Origin: Elymus sibiricus | Lineage: Eukaryota > Streptophyta > Magnoliopsida > Poales > Poaceae | NCBI GenBank assembly: GCA_039707655.1 | Contig: CM077671.1 | Coordinates: 367,624,720 to 367,688,719, forward strand | Direction of reading: 5' to 3' | DNA length: 64,000 nucleotides | Part shown: positions 38,201-48,424 of the stretch, piece after piece | Position numbering within the stretch: position 1 is the first letter of the stretch | Layout of the letters: each line of letters begins with the position of its first letter | Notes under the pieces: model-generated | Told to the model about the DNA's origin: nothing | The model's database searches: none | Seen by the model: only the letters and a program-made list of their open reading frames with translations | Made by a program: the position numbers and the translations under genes

Positions 38201-38857
38201 TAATAAAATTGCTACAATAATATGACTATATATGACATACCAGTCTACTCTCTTCTAATGCTGCAAGATGTTGAAGATGCTAGTCTTCGATAGGACTAGG
38301 CCTTCTCCCTATTCTTGCTTTCTGCAGTCAGTCCAGATATAACCCCTCCCCTTGATACTGATGCATACTTAGCATAGTTCTGATGCCAGTCTTGCGAGTA
38401 CTTTGGATGAGTACTCACCGCTACTTTGCTTTCTCTTTCCCCCTCGATACGATTCTGCGTTCAGACGATGGAGCCCAGGAGATGGAGTACGCCGGAGATG
38501 ACTACTACACCACCGCTGGAGCCTACTACTACGTGGAGAGTGCCGACGCTCAGGAGTAGTTAGGAGGTTCCCAGGAAGGAGGCCTCGCCTCTTTCGATCC
38601 GCTGCTTATGTTTGTGCTAGCCTTCTTAAGGCAAAACTTGTTTAACTTATGTCTGTACTCAGATATTATTTGCTTCCGCTGACTCGTGCTTGTCGAGCTT
38701 TGTATTCGAGCCCTCGAGGCCCCTGGCTTGTAATATGAAGCTGTATGACTTTAATTGGTGTCTAGTGTTGTGTTGTGATATCAATCAGTGAGCCCCTAAT
38801 CTTCGCCGTACGCATTGTGTGTATGATTAGTGTACGGTCGAAATCGGGGGCGTCACA
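35276..38857 (-). mobile_element. LTR-like block V (probably Gypsy-type)
   Basis: The right end on the minus strand is TGTGACGCCCCCGATTTCGA, a common start of large Triticeae LTRs. The left end, near TGACACTGGGGGCCCACG, is set by the loss of Angela coding sequence. No coding domain is seen inside. A ~275-bp AT-rich segment occurs twice (about 35275-35552 and 36063-36334) around a very GC-rich 500-bp spacer with Ala/Pro/Arg-type open frames on both strands. It abuts the outer Copia RT at 38858. No matching target duplication was found on the left, so one side is a recombination or deletion junction. Confidence 0.55.
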
Positions 38858-41453
38858 CCTTGGCCACAAGCCTAGCCTTGTACTTCTCGACAGTACCATC
38901 GGGCCTAAGCTTTTTCTTAAACACCCACTTACATCCCAATGGTTGGTAACCATAAGGACGATCAGTGATCTCCCAGGTCCCGTTAGCCAAGATGGAATCC
39001 ATCTCGCTGCGGACCACATCCTTCCAGTAGTCAGCATCCGATGATGCGTAGGCTTCTGAAATGGAACTAGGAGTGTCATCATCCACGAGGTACACGAGGA
39101 AATCATCACCAAAAGACTTTGCAGTCCTTTGTCTCTTGCTCCTAACAGGAGCTTCGTCATCATCCTCCGTGGAATTTTCATCACCTTTGTGTTCATAATA
39201 TTCCATCGGAATGGCAGGTTCAGGAGCCTCATTAGATTCCAGTCTAGAAGTGCTTTGCATATCTCTCATGGGAAAAATATCCTCAAAGAATGTAGCATCT
39301 TTAGACTCCATGATCGTACCGACCTTCACGTCGTGTACATCAGATTTCACCACAAGAAATCTATAGCCGACGCTATGCTTGGCATAGCCCAGAAAAACGC
39401 AGTCCACGGTCTTTGGTCCCAACTTATGCTTTTTGGTTATCGGCACGTTGACTTTCGCCAAATAGCCCCAAGTGCGCAAGTATGAGAGTGTATTTCTTTT
39501 CTTTTCCCATTGCTCAAATGGAGTAGTCTCATTATCCTTCGTGGGAACTTTATTCAGGACATGACATGATGTCAATACAGCCTCCCCCCACCATGCCTTG
39601 GATAAACCCCATGTATCTAACATGGCGTTAACCAAGTCTGTTAGAGTACGGTTTTTCCGTTCGGCAACCCCGTTTGACTGGGGTGAGTCGGGAGGCATCC
39701 TCTCATGAATAATACCATGTTCCGCACAGAATAAATCGAACTCATTAGAAAAGTACTCTCCACCACGATCAGACTGAACTCGTTTTATTTTATTTTCAAG
39801 TTGGTTCTCAACTTCTGCCTTATAGATTTTAAAGTAGTGTAGAGCCTCATCCTTAGTATTTAACAAATACACATAGCAGAATCTAGTGGAATCATTAATC
39901 AACGTCATGAAATATTTCTTTCCACCTTTAGTCAACACACCATTCATTTCGCAAAGATCTGAATGTATGAGCTCTAGCGGTGCCAGGTGTCTCTCCTTCG
40001 CAGCCTTGTGAGGCTTACGAGGTTGCTTAGCTTGCACACACGCATGGCACTTAGAGCCTTTGGCTAAAGTGAAACTCGGGATTAAATCCATTTTAGCTAG
40101 CCGCGTCATACAACCGAAATTAATGTGACAAAGACGTGAATGCCAAACCTCACATTCGTTCACATTAGAATGAATTTGGTTCACGGCGTTATTACATAAA
40201 TCCGCTAGGGAAAGGCGGAACAAACCTCCGCAATCATATCCTTTTCCAACAAACAGTCCATACCGAGATACGACTACCTTATTGGACTCGAATACTAACT
40301 TAAACCCTTCTTTACATAGAAGGGAGCCACTAACGAGATTCTTCTTGATAGCGGGGACACGCTGCACGTTCTTCAGTTGCACGATCTTTCCCGAAGTAAA
40401 TTTCAGATCTACCGTGCCAACACCATGAACAGAAGCAAGCGAGCCATTCCCCATCAGGACGGAACAATCTCGTGCGACCTGGTAAGAAGAGAACAATGAC
40501 ATATCAGCACACACATGAATGTTGGCCCCCGTGTCAACCCACCAATCGGTGGATTGACAAACTGACAGTACAGTAAACAAATTACCATACCCAGTTGCCC
40601 CATCACTGTTGCTCATAGTCACATTGACAGACCTGGAGTCCTGTCCTGACTTCTTGTAATTGTTTGGGCACTTGTTTGCCCAGTGTTCCTCTGAACCACA
40701 AGTAAAGCAGCCATCTCTCTTTTTGTCTTTCTTCTTACCCTTCTTCTTGAAGGTAGTATTCTGCTGGACAGAGTTCTTTCCCTTGAACTTGTGGAAATTC
40801 TTCTGCACCACATTGGCGCTAGAAGAACCCTCTGCCACTTTCACGTGTGAGTCCTTTGCTCTCGAGTTCTGCTCAACACTTAGATGACCGATGATATCCT
40901 CAACAGAGAATTCATGTTTCAAGTGCTTGAGAGAAGTAGCAAAGTTCCTCCATGTAGGAGGGAGTCTTGCAATAATGCAACCCGTGACAAATTTGTCCGG
41001 TAACTCACACTCCAGGAGGTCTAGCTCCTTAGCGAGGCACTGTATCTCATGAGCCTGGTCCAAAACAGGGTGGTTATCAACCATCCTGTAATCATGGAAC
41101 TGCTCCATAGCATACAGTTCGCTTCCAGCATCGGTTGCGCCGAACTTAGCTTCGATCGCACCCCACAAGTTTTTGGCAACACACATATGGAGATATGCAT
41201 CAACCAACTTGTCTCCGATCACAGTAAGAACGGCTCCCACAAAGACAGTGGTGGCCTCCCTGAACGCCTTCTCCTGTTCAGGAGCAATCGTTCCTACGGG
41301 ATCCACAGCACCGACCCAGAACACGTTCATAGTCGTGAGCCACAAGGTGGTCCTCGTTTGCCAACGCTTAAAATGCGTTCCGGTAAACTTTTCCGGTTTC
41401 AGTGTAGCGGCGAAGCTATGAATCGAAAAGTGCCTAAAATAAGGTTTTTGGAT
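38858..41453 (-). CDS. Outer Copia gag-protease-integrase polyprotein, truncated in RT
   Basis: An uninterrupted frame runs from inside the LTR (ATG at 41552) across the LTR boundary at 41454/41453 to 38858, where block V cuts it just after the first RT motifs. Counting from that ATG: gag UBN2-like region about 50-240, zinc knuckle CFTCGSEEHWANKC (282-295), protease DTG (340-342), integrase HHCC (H471, H476, C502, C505) and D532, D595, E631 with the usual 35-residue spacing between the last two, then RT start near 860. Residues 1-33 are LTR sequence, so the natural start is unclear. The catalytic RT core and RNase H are absent. Lack of stops contrasts with the decayed Angela copy. Confidence 0.9.
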
Positions 41454-42396
41454 TGTTGGAAATATTAGCACTTTTCCGATTAGGCTAATCCACGAGTAAA
41501 TAACAAGCATGGTAAATACGGTATGCACTTCATACCGATACCTACAGTACATAGAAACGGAATATCTATGAACATGGCATATACGGCTAGTACGAGAACG
41601 AGTAAATGAGGAATGAACAAATCATACCCTCCGGTTGGCCAAGCTAACGCGGCGGCGTCGGCAGCAGCCTCGGCGTCGTCCGTGGCCTTCTTCTTGGCGG
41701 CGGCGGCGACAACAGCGTCGTCGACCATGGTGTCGATGCAGGGGAGGTAGTCGAAGCAGAGGAGGACGAAGACGGGGACGGATCGGGAGCAGTCACGTCG
41801 AGACTCCCCAAAAACCTTATTGCCGTTCTCCCGGGCAGGATCTCGAACGACAAGGTTCCGGAGGCACCTGCTCTGCCGACCAACCGTGCACGCGGTCGTC
41901 GGGATGGGATCGCCGGAAGCAGCACACTGAGAGGAACAGTAGATGACGGTTAGGGTTGCACAGAGAGGGAGAGAGTGAACGGATTATGTTACACTCCACA
42001 GGCGGCGCCTCCTTATATAGGCCGTCGGGTAGATGGGCCTGGGCCAGGCCCACGACCAAGTCCGCGAACAGCCCACGGTCCAACATCTCGGACAGTGGCA
42101 CTTTCGTTTAGCGACTCGTTAATTAATTCATAATTAATTAACCATTTCTGACCGGCAAAAATAAGGCTCGGCTCATTCCTGCGGCGCGCGCGCGGCAAGG
42201 CGGGCGGCGGCGGAGGAGGAGCGCGCATGTACAACTCGTTTTCCTAAGCTCCCAATGGCAAGTGATAGAGCAGCCCTTATAAAGTGGTTTCACTCTTACT
42301 ACTGTAGCAGTATAGTACTAAACTTCCCACCATTTGCCGCACACCCACATGGGTCATAGAGATTAATCAGGGATTATTGTCTTATATGGGCCTTCA
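41454..42396 (-). repeat. 5' LTR of the outer Copia, complete
   Basis: 943 bp, TG...CA on the minus strand, with a TATATAAGG box near 42015 that may be the promoter. GC-rich open frames at 41635-41946 are LTR sequence and occur in both LTR copies. Confidence 0.85.
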
Positions 42397-43690
42397 GGTG
42401 CATGCTCGTGTGTTGCATAATTAGCACCAGCCAAGACGTTGCTAAAAAAAAAAAAGCACCAACCAAGACAAAATGACTCTCGCTGTCGCTCGCGTTGTAC
42501 TCCGTATGCGTACCGGAGGGAGTAGTAGTGGTCCATATGCGTACCAGACTACTAGTGTCGGCAGGGCATCGATGGATAGGACATAGGCGGACGAGCGCGT
42601 GCCGCTCTCTGGAACTGAAAGCGACGTCGGTCCCGGAGGAAATTACCTGATCGCTAAAATGGTGGCACGTATCTGCTGGTGCTTTGAAAAATGGGAGGGG
42701 TCAAGGGTTGAGCATGTCCCACGTTCTCATCTCACGTGCTGCTGCGAGATTATCATTTTTCTTTCTTTCTTGAAGATGATGCGCTGGCACGTGCAGTGAG
42801 ATGGAATAGAAGCATAGAAGCGTCCGTCTCGGGCAGCCGGAAACGGGCAGAAAAACAAATAGCGGACGGGCCACACAACGCAAGGTTTCATCGCTCTCCA
42901 CGGATAAAAAGACAGTTTCTTGGAGACGTCGGAGGACGGCGTACGGAGGCCAGGCAGGCAGGTGGCCGGCCGTCGAAAAACATAATAAACGGCCGCAACC
43001 TGCCGGCACCTAGGCACGGGCAACCTCACGGAAAACACGAGAAGGTGCGCACCGTGCCGACGTCCGTGCCGACGTCCATGCTAAAGGGTGAACGGCCGTT
43101 GGGGTGTTCTCTCTTCATATACGCTAAGAGGGTAGAGGTCGTACATGCTGAGGAGGCACCGTGCAGGCTATCAAACACCTAAAAGTGGGTCGGGGAGGGA
43201 ACTGCTGAGCTCATGCACCCTCCATGCACTCCACCAAACACATCCTTATGCAACCAACTCGGCATGGAACGTGCCCACAGTCCCTCGTCTCGCTGCCGCA
43301 GCGTGAGTAGCCGGCGAGGTATTGCGTGCGCTCGCGGCAGGCACCGCACCGTGGTGGCGCACGCGTGCGGCAACCCGGCTGGCAGGCAGAAGGCGCGACC
43401 CTCGTCTCCACGTGCCCGGCCGCGGCCGCCCGCGTACACGAACCGAATGCCTCGCGGAGCGCATCTCCTTCCGCCTTCTCGTCCCATGATATGCGTCGTG
43501 CCTCCCAATGGAAAACAAATCATTCTGCCCGGTCTCCGCTCGTGAGCCGAGCAAGGGCGATGGAAAACACGGAAAAACTCGACAGGCACGCGCCCGGCCG
43601 GCGCCCGCCCCAGTGCATATCTGGATGGATGCCTCGCGGAGTACGTGCGCAAGCATTGAGCACGGTACACCCCACCAGCCGGCGACCGAC
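42397..43690. repeat. Segment duplication copy B, right part
   Basis: Continues the alignment to copy A: ATTAGCACCAG near 42420, GTGTCGGCAGGGC near 42557, GGAGGAAATTA near 42637, GCTGCGAGAT near 42740, GTGGTGGCGCACGC near 43353, CTCCGCTCGTGAG near 43533. About 450 bp around 42800-43250 has no counterpart in copy A. GC-rich open frames here are not conserved between copies. Confidence 0.7.
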
Positions 43691-43799
43691 CGCTTCCGCT
43701 GCTGCTCTATACAATAGCAGGGGCGCCGGGGCACGAGCGCAACGGATGGCTGCACTGGTTGGCGCCGGGGCACGATGCCATGCCTAATGCCTTGCTGCA

Positions 43800-45005
43800 G
43801 AGTCCTGACTTTCTCCATTTTTTCTTCTTTTCGGTTTACTTTTCACATCAACACACGAGAGGATCGCCCTCCTCTGGCGCTCCGCGGGCGACAGAGGAGG
43901 CCACCAGAGGCCGCCACCCCCCGGCCCTCCTCGTCCTCCGCTCCACTCGCTGCCGCCTAGGCGCGCCAGCGGGCGAAGCCTGCCTGGTGTGGGCGGCGGC
44001 GGGGAGCCTTCTCCCCCTCGCGCGGCGAGATCGATGCGGATAAATCTAACCGGGCCGGGACGCGGCACTATGGTGTATCTTCTCCCCGCTGCAACCTCTC
44101 CCCCGCTGCACTTGATGGCTTGCGATATTGGTCGTCGGCCTAGGTGCATTGGCGGGGCTGGTAGAGGTGGATTCAGACCGTCTGGATGGCTCGTTCATCC
44201 CAACGATGACGAGGACCAAGGTCACCGTTCTTCTCCTTGTAGGCGTCGTCGAGGCCCCTCCCCTACACCCTGACCCCATGCCCGGGTGAAGACCCAAAAT
44301 CTCCTCAGATTGGGCGGCGACAGCACTACGTGTGTCGTGTCCTTTTTGAAGGCGTCGGTTGGGGCATTCAGGTGCTCAATTAGAGGAACTGCAGACGGAG
44401 GGAATGGGACTAGTGGCAGCAGGTAGTGTTCGCGAAGGACGAGCGGTGTGTCATCTGGCACGTGCACAACGACGGGTCTCAGCAGCGGGGTCTTAGCGGT
44501 GGACCCGTTTTGATGGACGAGCACAGGATGGTGGCGTTGTCTGACAACGTGGTGGCGTCGACATCAATTGGGTCTGACAAGGTCGATGCGTCAGCACCCA
44601 CTCCGAAGATGGAATGATGAAAGACGGTGGCAGCGGCCTTTGCAGCGTGCGTGTGCGGTGAACACTGAGAGTGTGCCAGACCGGTGTGTGCCCCAGACCC
44701 GACAACGCGGCTTGGTTGGGGACTCCGGCTTTAGATGTTGAGTTTTGGTATGAGGTCTGGGTATGCGGCTCGGTTGGGGACTCCGGCTTTAGATGTTGGG
44801 GGTTTTGGTATGAAGTCTGGGTATGCGGCTCAAACAATCTGCCCCCCTTCATCAAGTTGATAGGAATAACAAGAGATGTTGTCGAGATGATGGCTTCAGA
44901 CTTATTGATGTATTATATTGTAAAGTCCTGATGAATAATTAATAAAATGACTGCATACATCATCCTGATGCAGCGGCCGAGAGTCATCCTTCTTTTCGAA
45001 AATAA
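43800..45005 (+). mobile_element. LINE-like non-LTR fragment with 3' tail
   Basis: The 3' end has TTAATAAAATGACTGCATAC, a hairpin-like CATCCTGATGCAGCGGCCG and GTCATCCTTCTTTTCGAAAA, the same tail type as at 9998-10070. Upstream is a GC-rich region with no RT. The left limit is a guess from composition. The element would be non-autonomous or heavily truncated. Confidence 0.4.
44704..44829 (+). repeat. Two tandem copies of a ~60-bp unit
   Basis: GCGGCT-GGTTGGGGACTCC, GGCTTTAGATGTTG and GGTATGA-GTCTGGGTAT occur twice in direct succession, with a third GCGGCTC start after them. Confidence 0.9.
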
Positions 45006-45159
45006 ATCAACAGAGGAGAGCAGCTGCTGTTGTATATCTCGATCTGCAAGAAAGCAGAGCTTATTTTTCGCTTCGATAATTTTGTTGGCTGATGCTTGAC
45101 TCCACCTATTTTCGTTGTAAGATACGTAATAAATGTAAAAGGACCATGGTTTCTCTATT

Positions 45160-45460
45160 TTTTTTAACACAGTACAGACGCAAGCGCTCATATACACATG
45201 CATACACTCACCCTTATGAACGCACACACGCACACCCTATCCCTATGAGCACCTCCGAGAGACTGAGCCGGCATATCATCTTGAAATTTACGAAGTCACC
45301 GTAGGCACCTCGTCGTCGACGTGAACGTCTCCTCCCACTGAATGCGCATCGCCGGAAATCCTGAAATAATTCCAGAAATAAATGCGAGCACTAGAATTTG
45401 AACCCTGGTGGGCTGGGGATATCACAGTCCCTCTAACCATCTAACTATAGGTTGGTTCGC
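45160..45460 (-). mobile_element. tRNA-derived SINE with exact target duplications
   Basis: On the minus strand the 301-bp body starts GCGAACCAACC, has a box-A-like GATGGTTAGAGGG and a box-B-like GGGTTCAAATTCT about 40 bp later, and ends with an A-run (T-run at 45160 on plus). It is flanked by an exact 13-bp duplication, TGGTTTCTCTATT, at 45147-45159 and 45461-45473. The two pol III boxes and the A-tail make a SINE the best call. Confidence 0.85.
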
Positions 45461-45473
45461 TGGTTTCTCTATT

Positions 45474-45727
45474 ACTAATAAAACATCGGAGAGACGGGCC
45501 TCTCTTTCACTAAAGAAAATAAACGGGGGAGGCACATGTTCTCTTAATAATGTACTATCAAGGAGGAAAGAAAGGCACCTTTGTAGTTGTACTATCAAGT
45601 GCCCAAGTGGAAGTGTCTCCCTCCAAAAGAAGAAGAAAAGGATCAACAAGTGACAGGGAAATGAGTGCACCTGATCCAAGCTGTCAAAAAAAAAAAGGTG
45701 CACCTTATCCAAAGCCGCTCAACTAAA
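45474..45727. other. Anonymous intergenic DNA
   Basis: About 250 bp of purine-rich sequence with an A-run at 45688-45698. Nothing recognisable. Confidence 0.5.
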
Positions 45728-45990
45728 GCGCTGCTGCATGGCGTAATTAGCAGCTAAGACAAAGAACGGCCGGTGAGGCCGATGACGCGCCTATAAACTG
45801 CCCGTCCAGATAGCGATGCGCGCGCGGTCAAATTCGGGGCAGGCCATGCGTCTGTTTCGTCATCGAGATCTCCACGGACAAGGCACGGTCTGACTTTGAG
45901 CGGCCGTACCTGCAACAGACCGATCGAGAGCGACGCGCGGATTTTGACACTGCCCGGCCATGCTAAACTAATAACGCATGCATAATGTAT
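45728..45990. repeat. Segment duplication copy C, left part
   Basis: Looser match to copies A and B: GCATGGCGTAATTAGCAG, CGGTCAAATTC, TCGTCATCGAGAT and an AT-rich stretch before the MULE. It continues at 47078 with GCTCGGCTCCACC. Confidence 0.55.
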
Positions 45991-47068
45991 GGGCACTGAT
46001 CTGCGCCGGCGCGCCGGCCCAAATTTGGGCTGGTCGCATCCTGTTCGTCAGATTTGGGAGTCATTGACCGTCAGATCTCCTCTCTCATCCTCAACCTCCA
46101 GCCAACGAACACCTAGCCGGCCATCCTCGTCCAACGCGCAGCGGCGCTCCCAACCCCCCCCCCCCCCCCCCCCGCCCCCCGGCGGTCGAGGGGTCCTTCT
46201 CCCGTCGCCCCCTCTCGCCAGACGTCCTCGCCGCCGGTCGCCGTCCTTGCAGAGCAAACAAACGCGAGCACCTCGCCGGCCATCCTCGTCCAAAGCGCAG
46301 CCCCCGCCCCCCCCCCCCCCCCCCCCCGCGGCGGCCGAGGGGTCCTTCTCCCGTCGCCCCCTCTCACCATTGTTGTCAAGCTCGTTGCTTGTAGCAGAGG
46401 CTGCCGGCGGTCAAACTTTTTCCCCTGAAGCTGGTTGAAGCTTTTCGCACATACGGTTGAAGCTTTCTCTAGAACGGTTGCAACTTTTCTGATTGTGCAG
46501 TGTATGGTTGTAGCTTTGTCTCTCAATGGTTGGAGCTTTTTTCATCTACGGTCGAAGCTTTTCTATCAAGGGTTGCAACAATTTTCTTTTAGCAGCTCTC
46601 GGTTAATGCGCTCTCTATCGTTTCTGTTGAAGCTCTTTTCATCAAGGGTTGTAGCATTTTATGTCAACGGTTGTAGCATTCCACCATGGCAATGACCACT
46701 TGCAGCTTTTTATATGTCTGGTTGAAGCTTTTTCATCTGGGTTTGAAGCTTTTTTTTACAGCGGTTGTAGCATGAGGGCGTGCGGCGGGTTCTGCGATGC
46801 CTCAGCCGCCGTCCAGTCGAGGGTCGTCGGAGTTGCGGCTGCGTGCTGCAAAGAAGGGCGGGGGAGCGGAGGAGCAGAGGAGCAGCGGACAGAGCGGAGG
46901 GCACCAAGTGCGACGGGGAGAGAGAGAGAAGAAAGAAGATGCGGGAGGTGGAAGAAACAGAGAAGCTGGGTCACATCCTACGTGTCGCCAGTTGGTTCGT
47001 TGGAGGCAGCGCGAGTGGGCGAGACCGGCCGAAACGTTCGGCCGGCGCGCCGAAGGGAAACGTTTCCC
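45991..47068. mobile_element. Non-autonomous Mutator-like element, 1078 bp
   Basis: Flanked by an exact 9-bp duplication, ATAATGTAT (45982-45990 and 47069-47077). Termini are inverted: GGGCACTGATCTGCG at left, GGGAAACGTTTCCC on the complement at right, both leading into CGGCGCGCCGGCC. The interior has an internal duplication of about 100 bp (46111-46217 and 46271-46370), each with a C run of about 20, then an array of GGTTG-AGCTTTT units. No transposase is encoded. Copy A of the surrounding segment supports the insertion boundaries, because CGGCTCCACC resumes right after it. Confidence 0.85.
46433..46775 (+). repeat. Array of ~13 GGTTGNAGCTTTT units
   Basis: Short units GGTTGAAGCTTTT, GGTTGTAGCATT and GGTTGCAACTTTT recur, many at a spacing of about 21-22 bases. 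They are degenerate and occupy the right third of the MULE. Confidence 0.85.
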
Positions 47069-47077
47069 ATAATGTAT

Positions 47078-47180
47078 TGCTCGGCTCCACCTTGGCTAGC
47101 TACTATTCGGAGACAGACAACATGGCTCTCGCTGTTGACGCGCGCGCTGGACGAGGGTGTCGGCAGGGTACGGCAGGTAA
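47078..47180. repeat. Segment duplication copy C, right part
   Basis: GCTCGGCTCCACCTTGGCTA, then GGCTCTCGCTGT and GGTGTCGGCAGGG correspond to copy A 11085-11220 and copy B 42397-42570, with deletions. Confidence 0.5.
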
Positions 47181-47389
47181 ATCTGAGATTGGTTTTTGTT
47201 TATTAACTTTTTTTTTTAGCGGTGAATGTGCTGGCTCGGCGAACAGTTTGTTTAGTTCAGTTTCGTTAAAAACACAGTTGGGTGTGGTCAGGTTTGGGCT
47301 CCAACGGTTCCAGGTCCTACAGGCTCAACGCGTGGTTGCCCAACCGGTTATTGACATTGGTTCAGGTCGCTCTCTTCCCCGGCATCCGA
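47181..47389. other. Anonymous sequence between copy C and the Tourist MITE
   Basis: About 210 bp with a T-run near 47207. No gene or repeat recognised. Confidence 0.4.
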
Positions 47390-47392
47390 TTA

Positions 47393-47821
47393 GAGCATCT
47401 ACAGACAGACCTCCTATAGGCTCCTCAAACGTCCAAAACGCCCTTTCAATCACTGACCGGACATAAAAATACGACCCAACCGGACCCCTCATATCCGCCT
47501 CAAACGTCCGGACTGACCGGTACCCCTCATATCCATCTTAAATATGAAGACGATATGGGGCTCGTGGACGTGCCCGGTCAGCCCGCGACGTAGGACGCGA
47601 CCCCACTCCGGACCACCTCTTCTCTTTTCTTATTCATTATTTTTTTCTCTCCTCTTCTCCACCAATCACGTGCAAGTGATCGGACATATGAGAAGAAAAA
47701 TGAAAAATGTGGCTGCGTGGATCAAATTATAGAAGCTCAAAACGGACACGCCCGGTCACTGATCGGGCGCGTCCGCGGACGTTTAAGGGGTCAGATTCGC
47801 TAGGTCCGATTGTAGATGCTC
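47393..47821. mobile_element. Tourist/PIF-Harbinger-type MITE
   Basis: 429 bp with terminal inverted repeats GAGCATCTACA at left and TGTAGATGCTC at right, flanked by the 3-bp duplication TTA (47390-47392 and 47822-47824) typical of the Harbinger group. The interior shows inverted CCGGAC/CCGGTC boxes and a CT-rich centre. Confidence 0.85.
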
Positions 47822-47827
47822 TTACCT

Positions 47828-48182
47828 GCAGCCACCGCCGCCTTCGTCGCCCGCCACTCACTCTCCGCCGGCAAGTCGCCCGCCCGCTACGAATCAATCC
47901 CCAATTGATTCGTACCAGCATCCGACGGTTGATTCGGCTCGACGGAACTAAAAGACAGCTAGCTCCTCTTGTGTGTGTGTGTGCGTTGCAGGCACCCGAG
48001 GAGGAGGGCCCCTCCGGCGAGCGCGGGGCTGCGTCACCTCCGGCAGCACCACGGTGACCCTGGAGCAGCACTGCGTGCGCTACATCGATAACTTCAGCTC
48101 CGGCGTGCGCGGGGTTGCGTCCACCACAGTGGTTACCATTCTGCTTCCTCCCCTCCCTTGGTTCAGCAGGAGCAGCATGTAG
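47828..48182 (+). pseudogene. Phosphopantothenate-cysteine ligase (coenzyme A pathway) gene fragment
   Basis: This enzyme joins 4'-phosphopantothenate to cysteine in coenzyme A synthesis. Two pieces match the N-terminal part of the plant enzyme as I know it: FVARHSLSAG in the frame starting 47828, and [20 protein letters not shown] followed by [12 protein letters not shown] at 48030-48128. The frame between them is broken by stops at about 47910-47970, and the protein after VAST is unlike the family. The usual TSGGTT nucleotide-binding motif reads TSGSTT. No further exons are seen before element Z at 48425. It looks like a gene relic or captured fragment next to a MITE insertion. Confidence 0.65.
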
Positions 48183-48424
48183 CACTTTAGCTAATCCACA
48201 GACCGTGTGGTGACTCTTTCGCTCTGGTGCCATATGTTTTTGTATATTGTCTTGTTTCTCAGGAATGCATCTTATTTCTCGGAAATTTCACACTCTCCTG
48301 TTCTTGTACTGATTAATTTAGGAGGGAGTAATTTTGCCCGAGCGATTTCATTTTAGATCTTGTTGCATGATGTGTCATGTATATGACTAGTACTACTATT
48401 TCAGGATGCTTATATACGCGTTTG
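48183..48424. other. Anonymous AT-rich sequence left of element Z
   Basis: Could be an intron of the broken ligase gene, since it follows the exon-like fragment and has intron-like composition. No clear splice sites were assigned. Confidence 0.3.

Larger units (their letters stand above)
14423..42396 (-). mobile_element. Outer Copia element of the nest
   Basis: Both LTRs are in minus orientation, begin TGAAGGCCCA and end TTTCCAACA. The right one is complete (41454-42396, 943 bp). The left one (14423-15316) lacks its last ~80 bp because another element starts there. Flanks are GGTGT and GGTGC. The internal coding part is kept only next to the right LTR (38858-41453). RT, RNase H and the polypurine tract are missing and the space is filled by at least six other elements. 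Copy A of the surrounding segment gives the unfilled site near 11100. Confidence 0.8.

Noticed and set aside
43179..44855. Many overlapping frames of 90-190 codons
   Set aside because: GC-rich repeat and LINE-like sequence; mutually overlapping on both strands with no recognisable domain.
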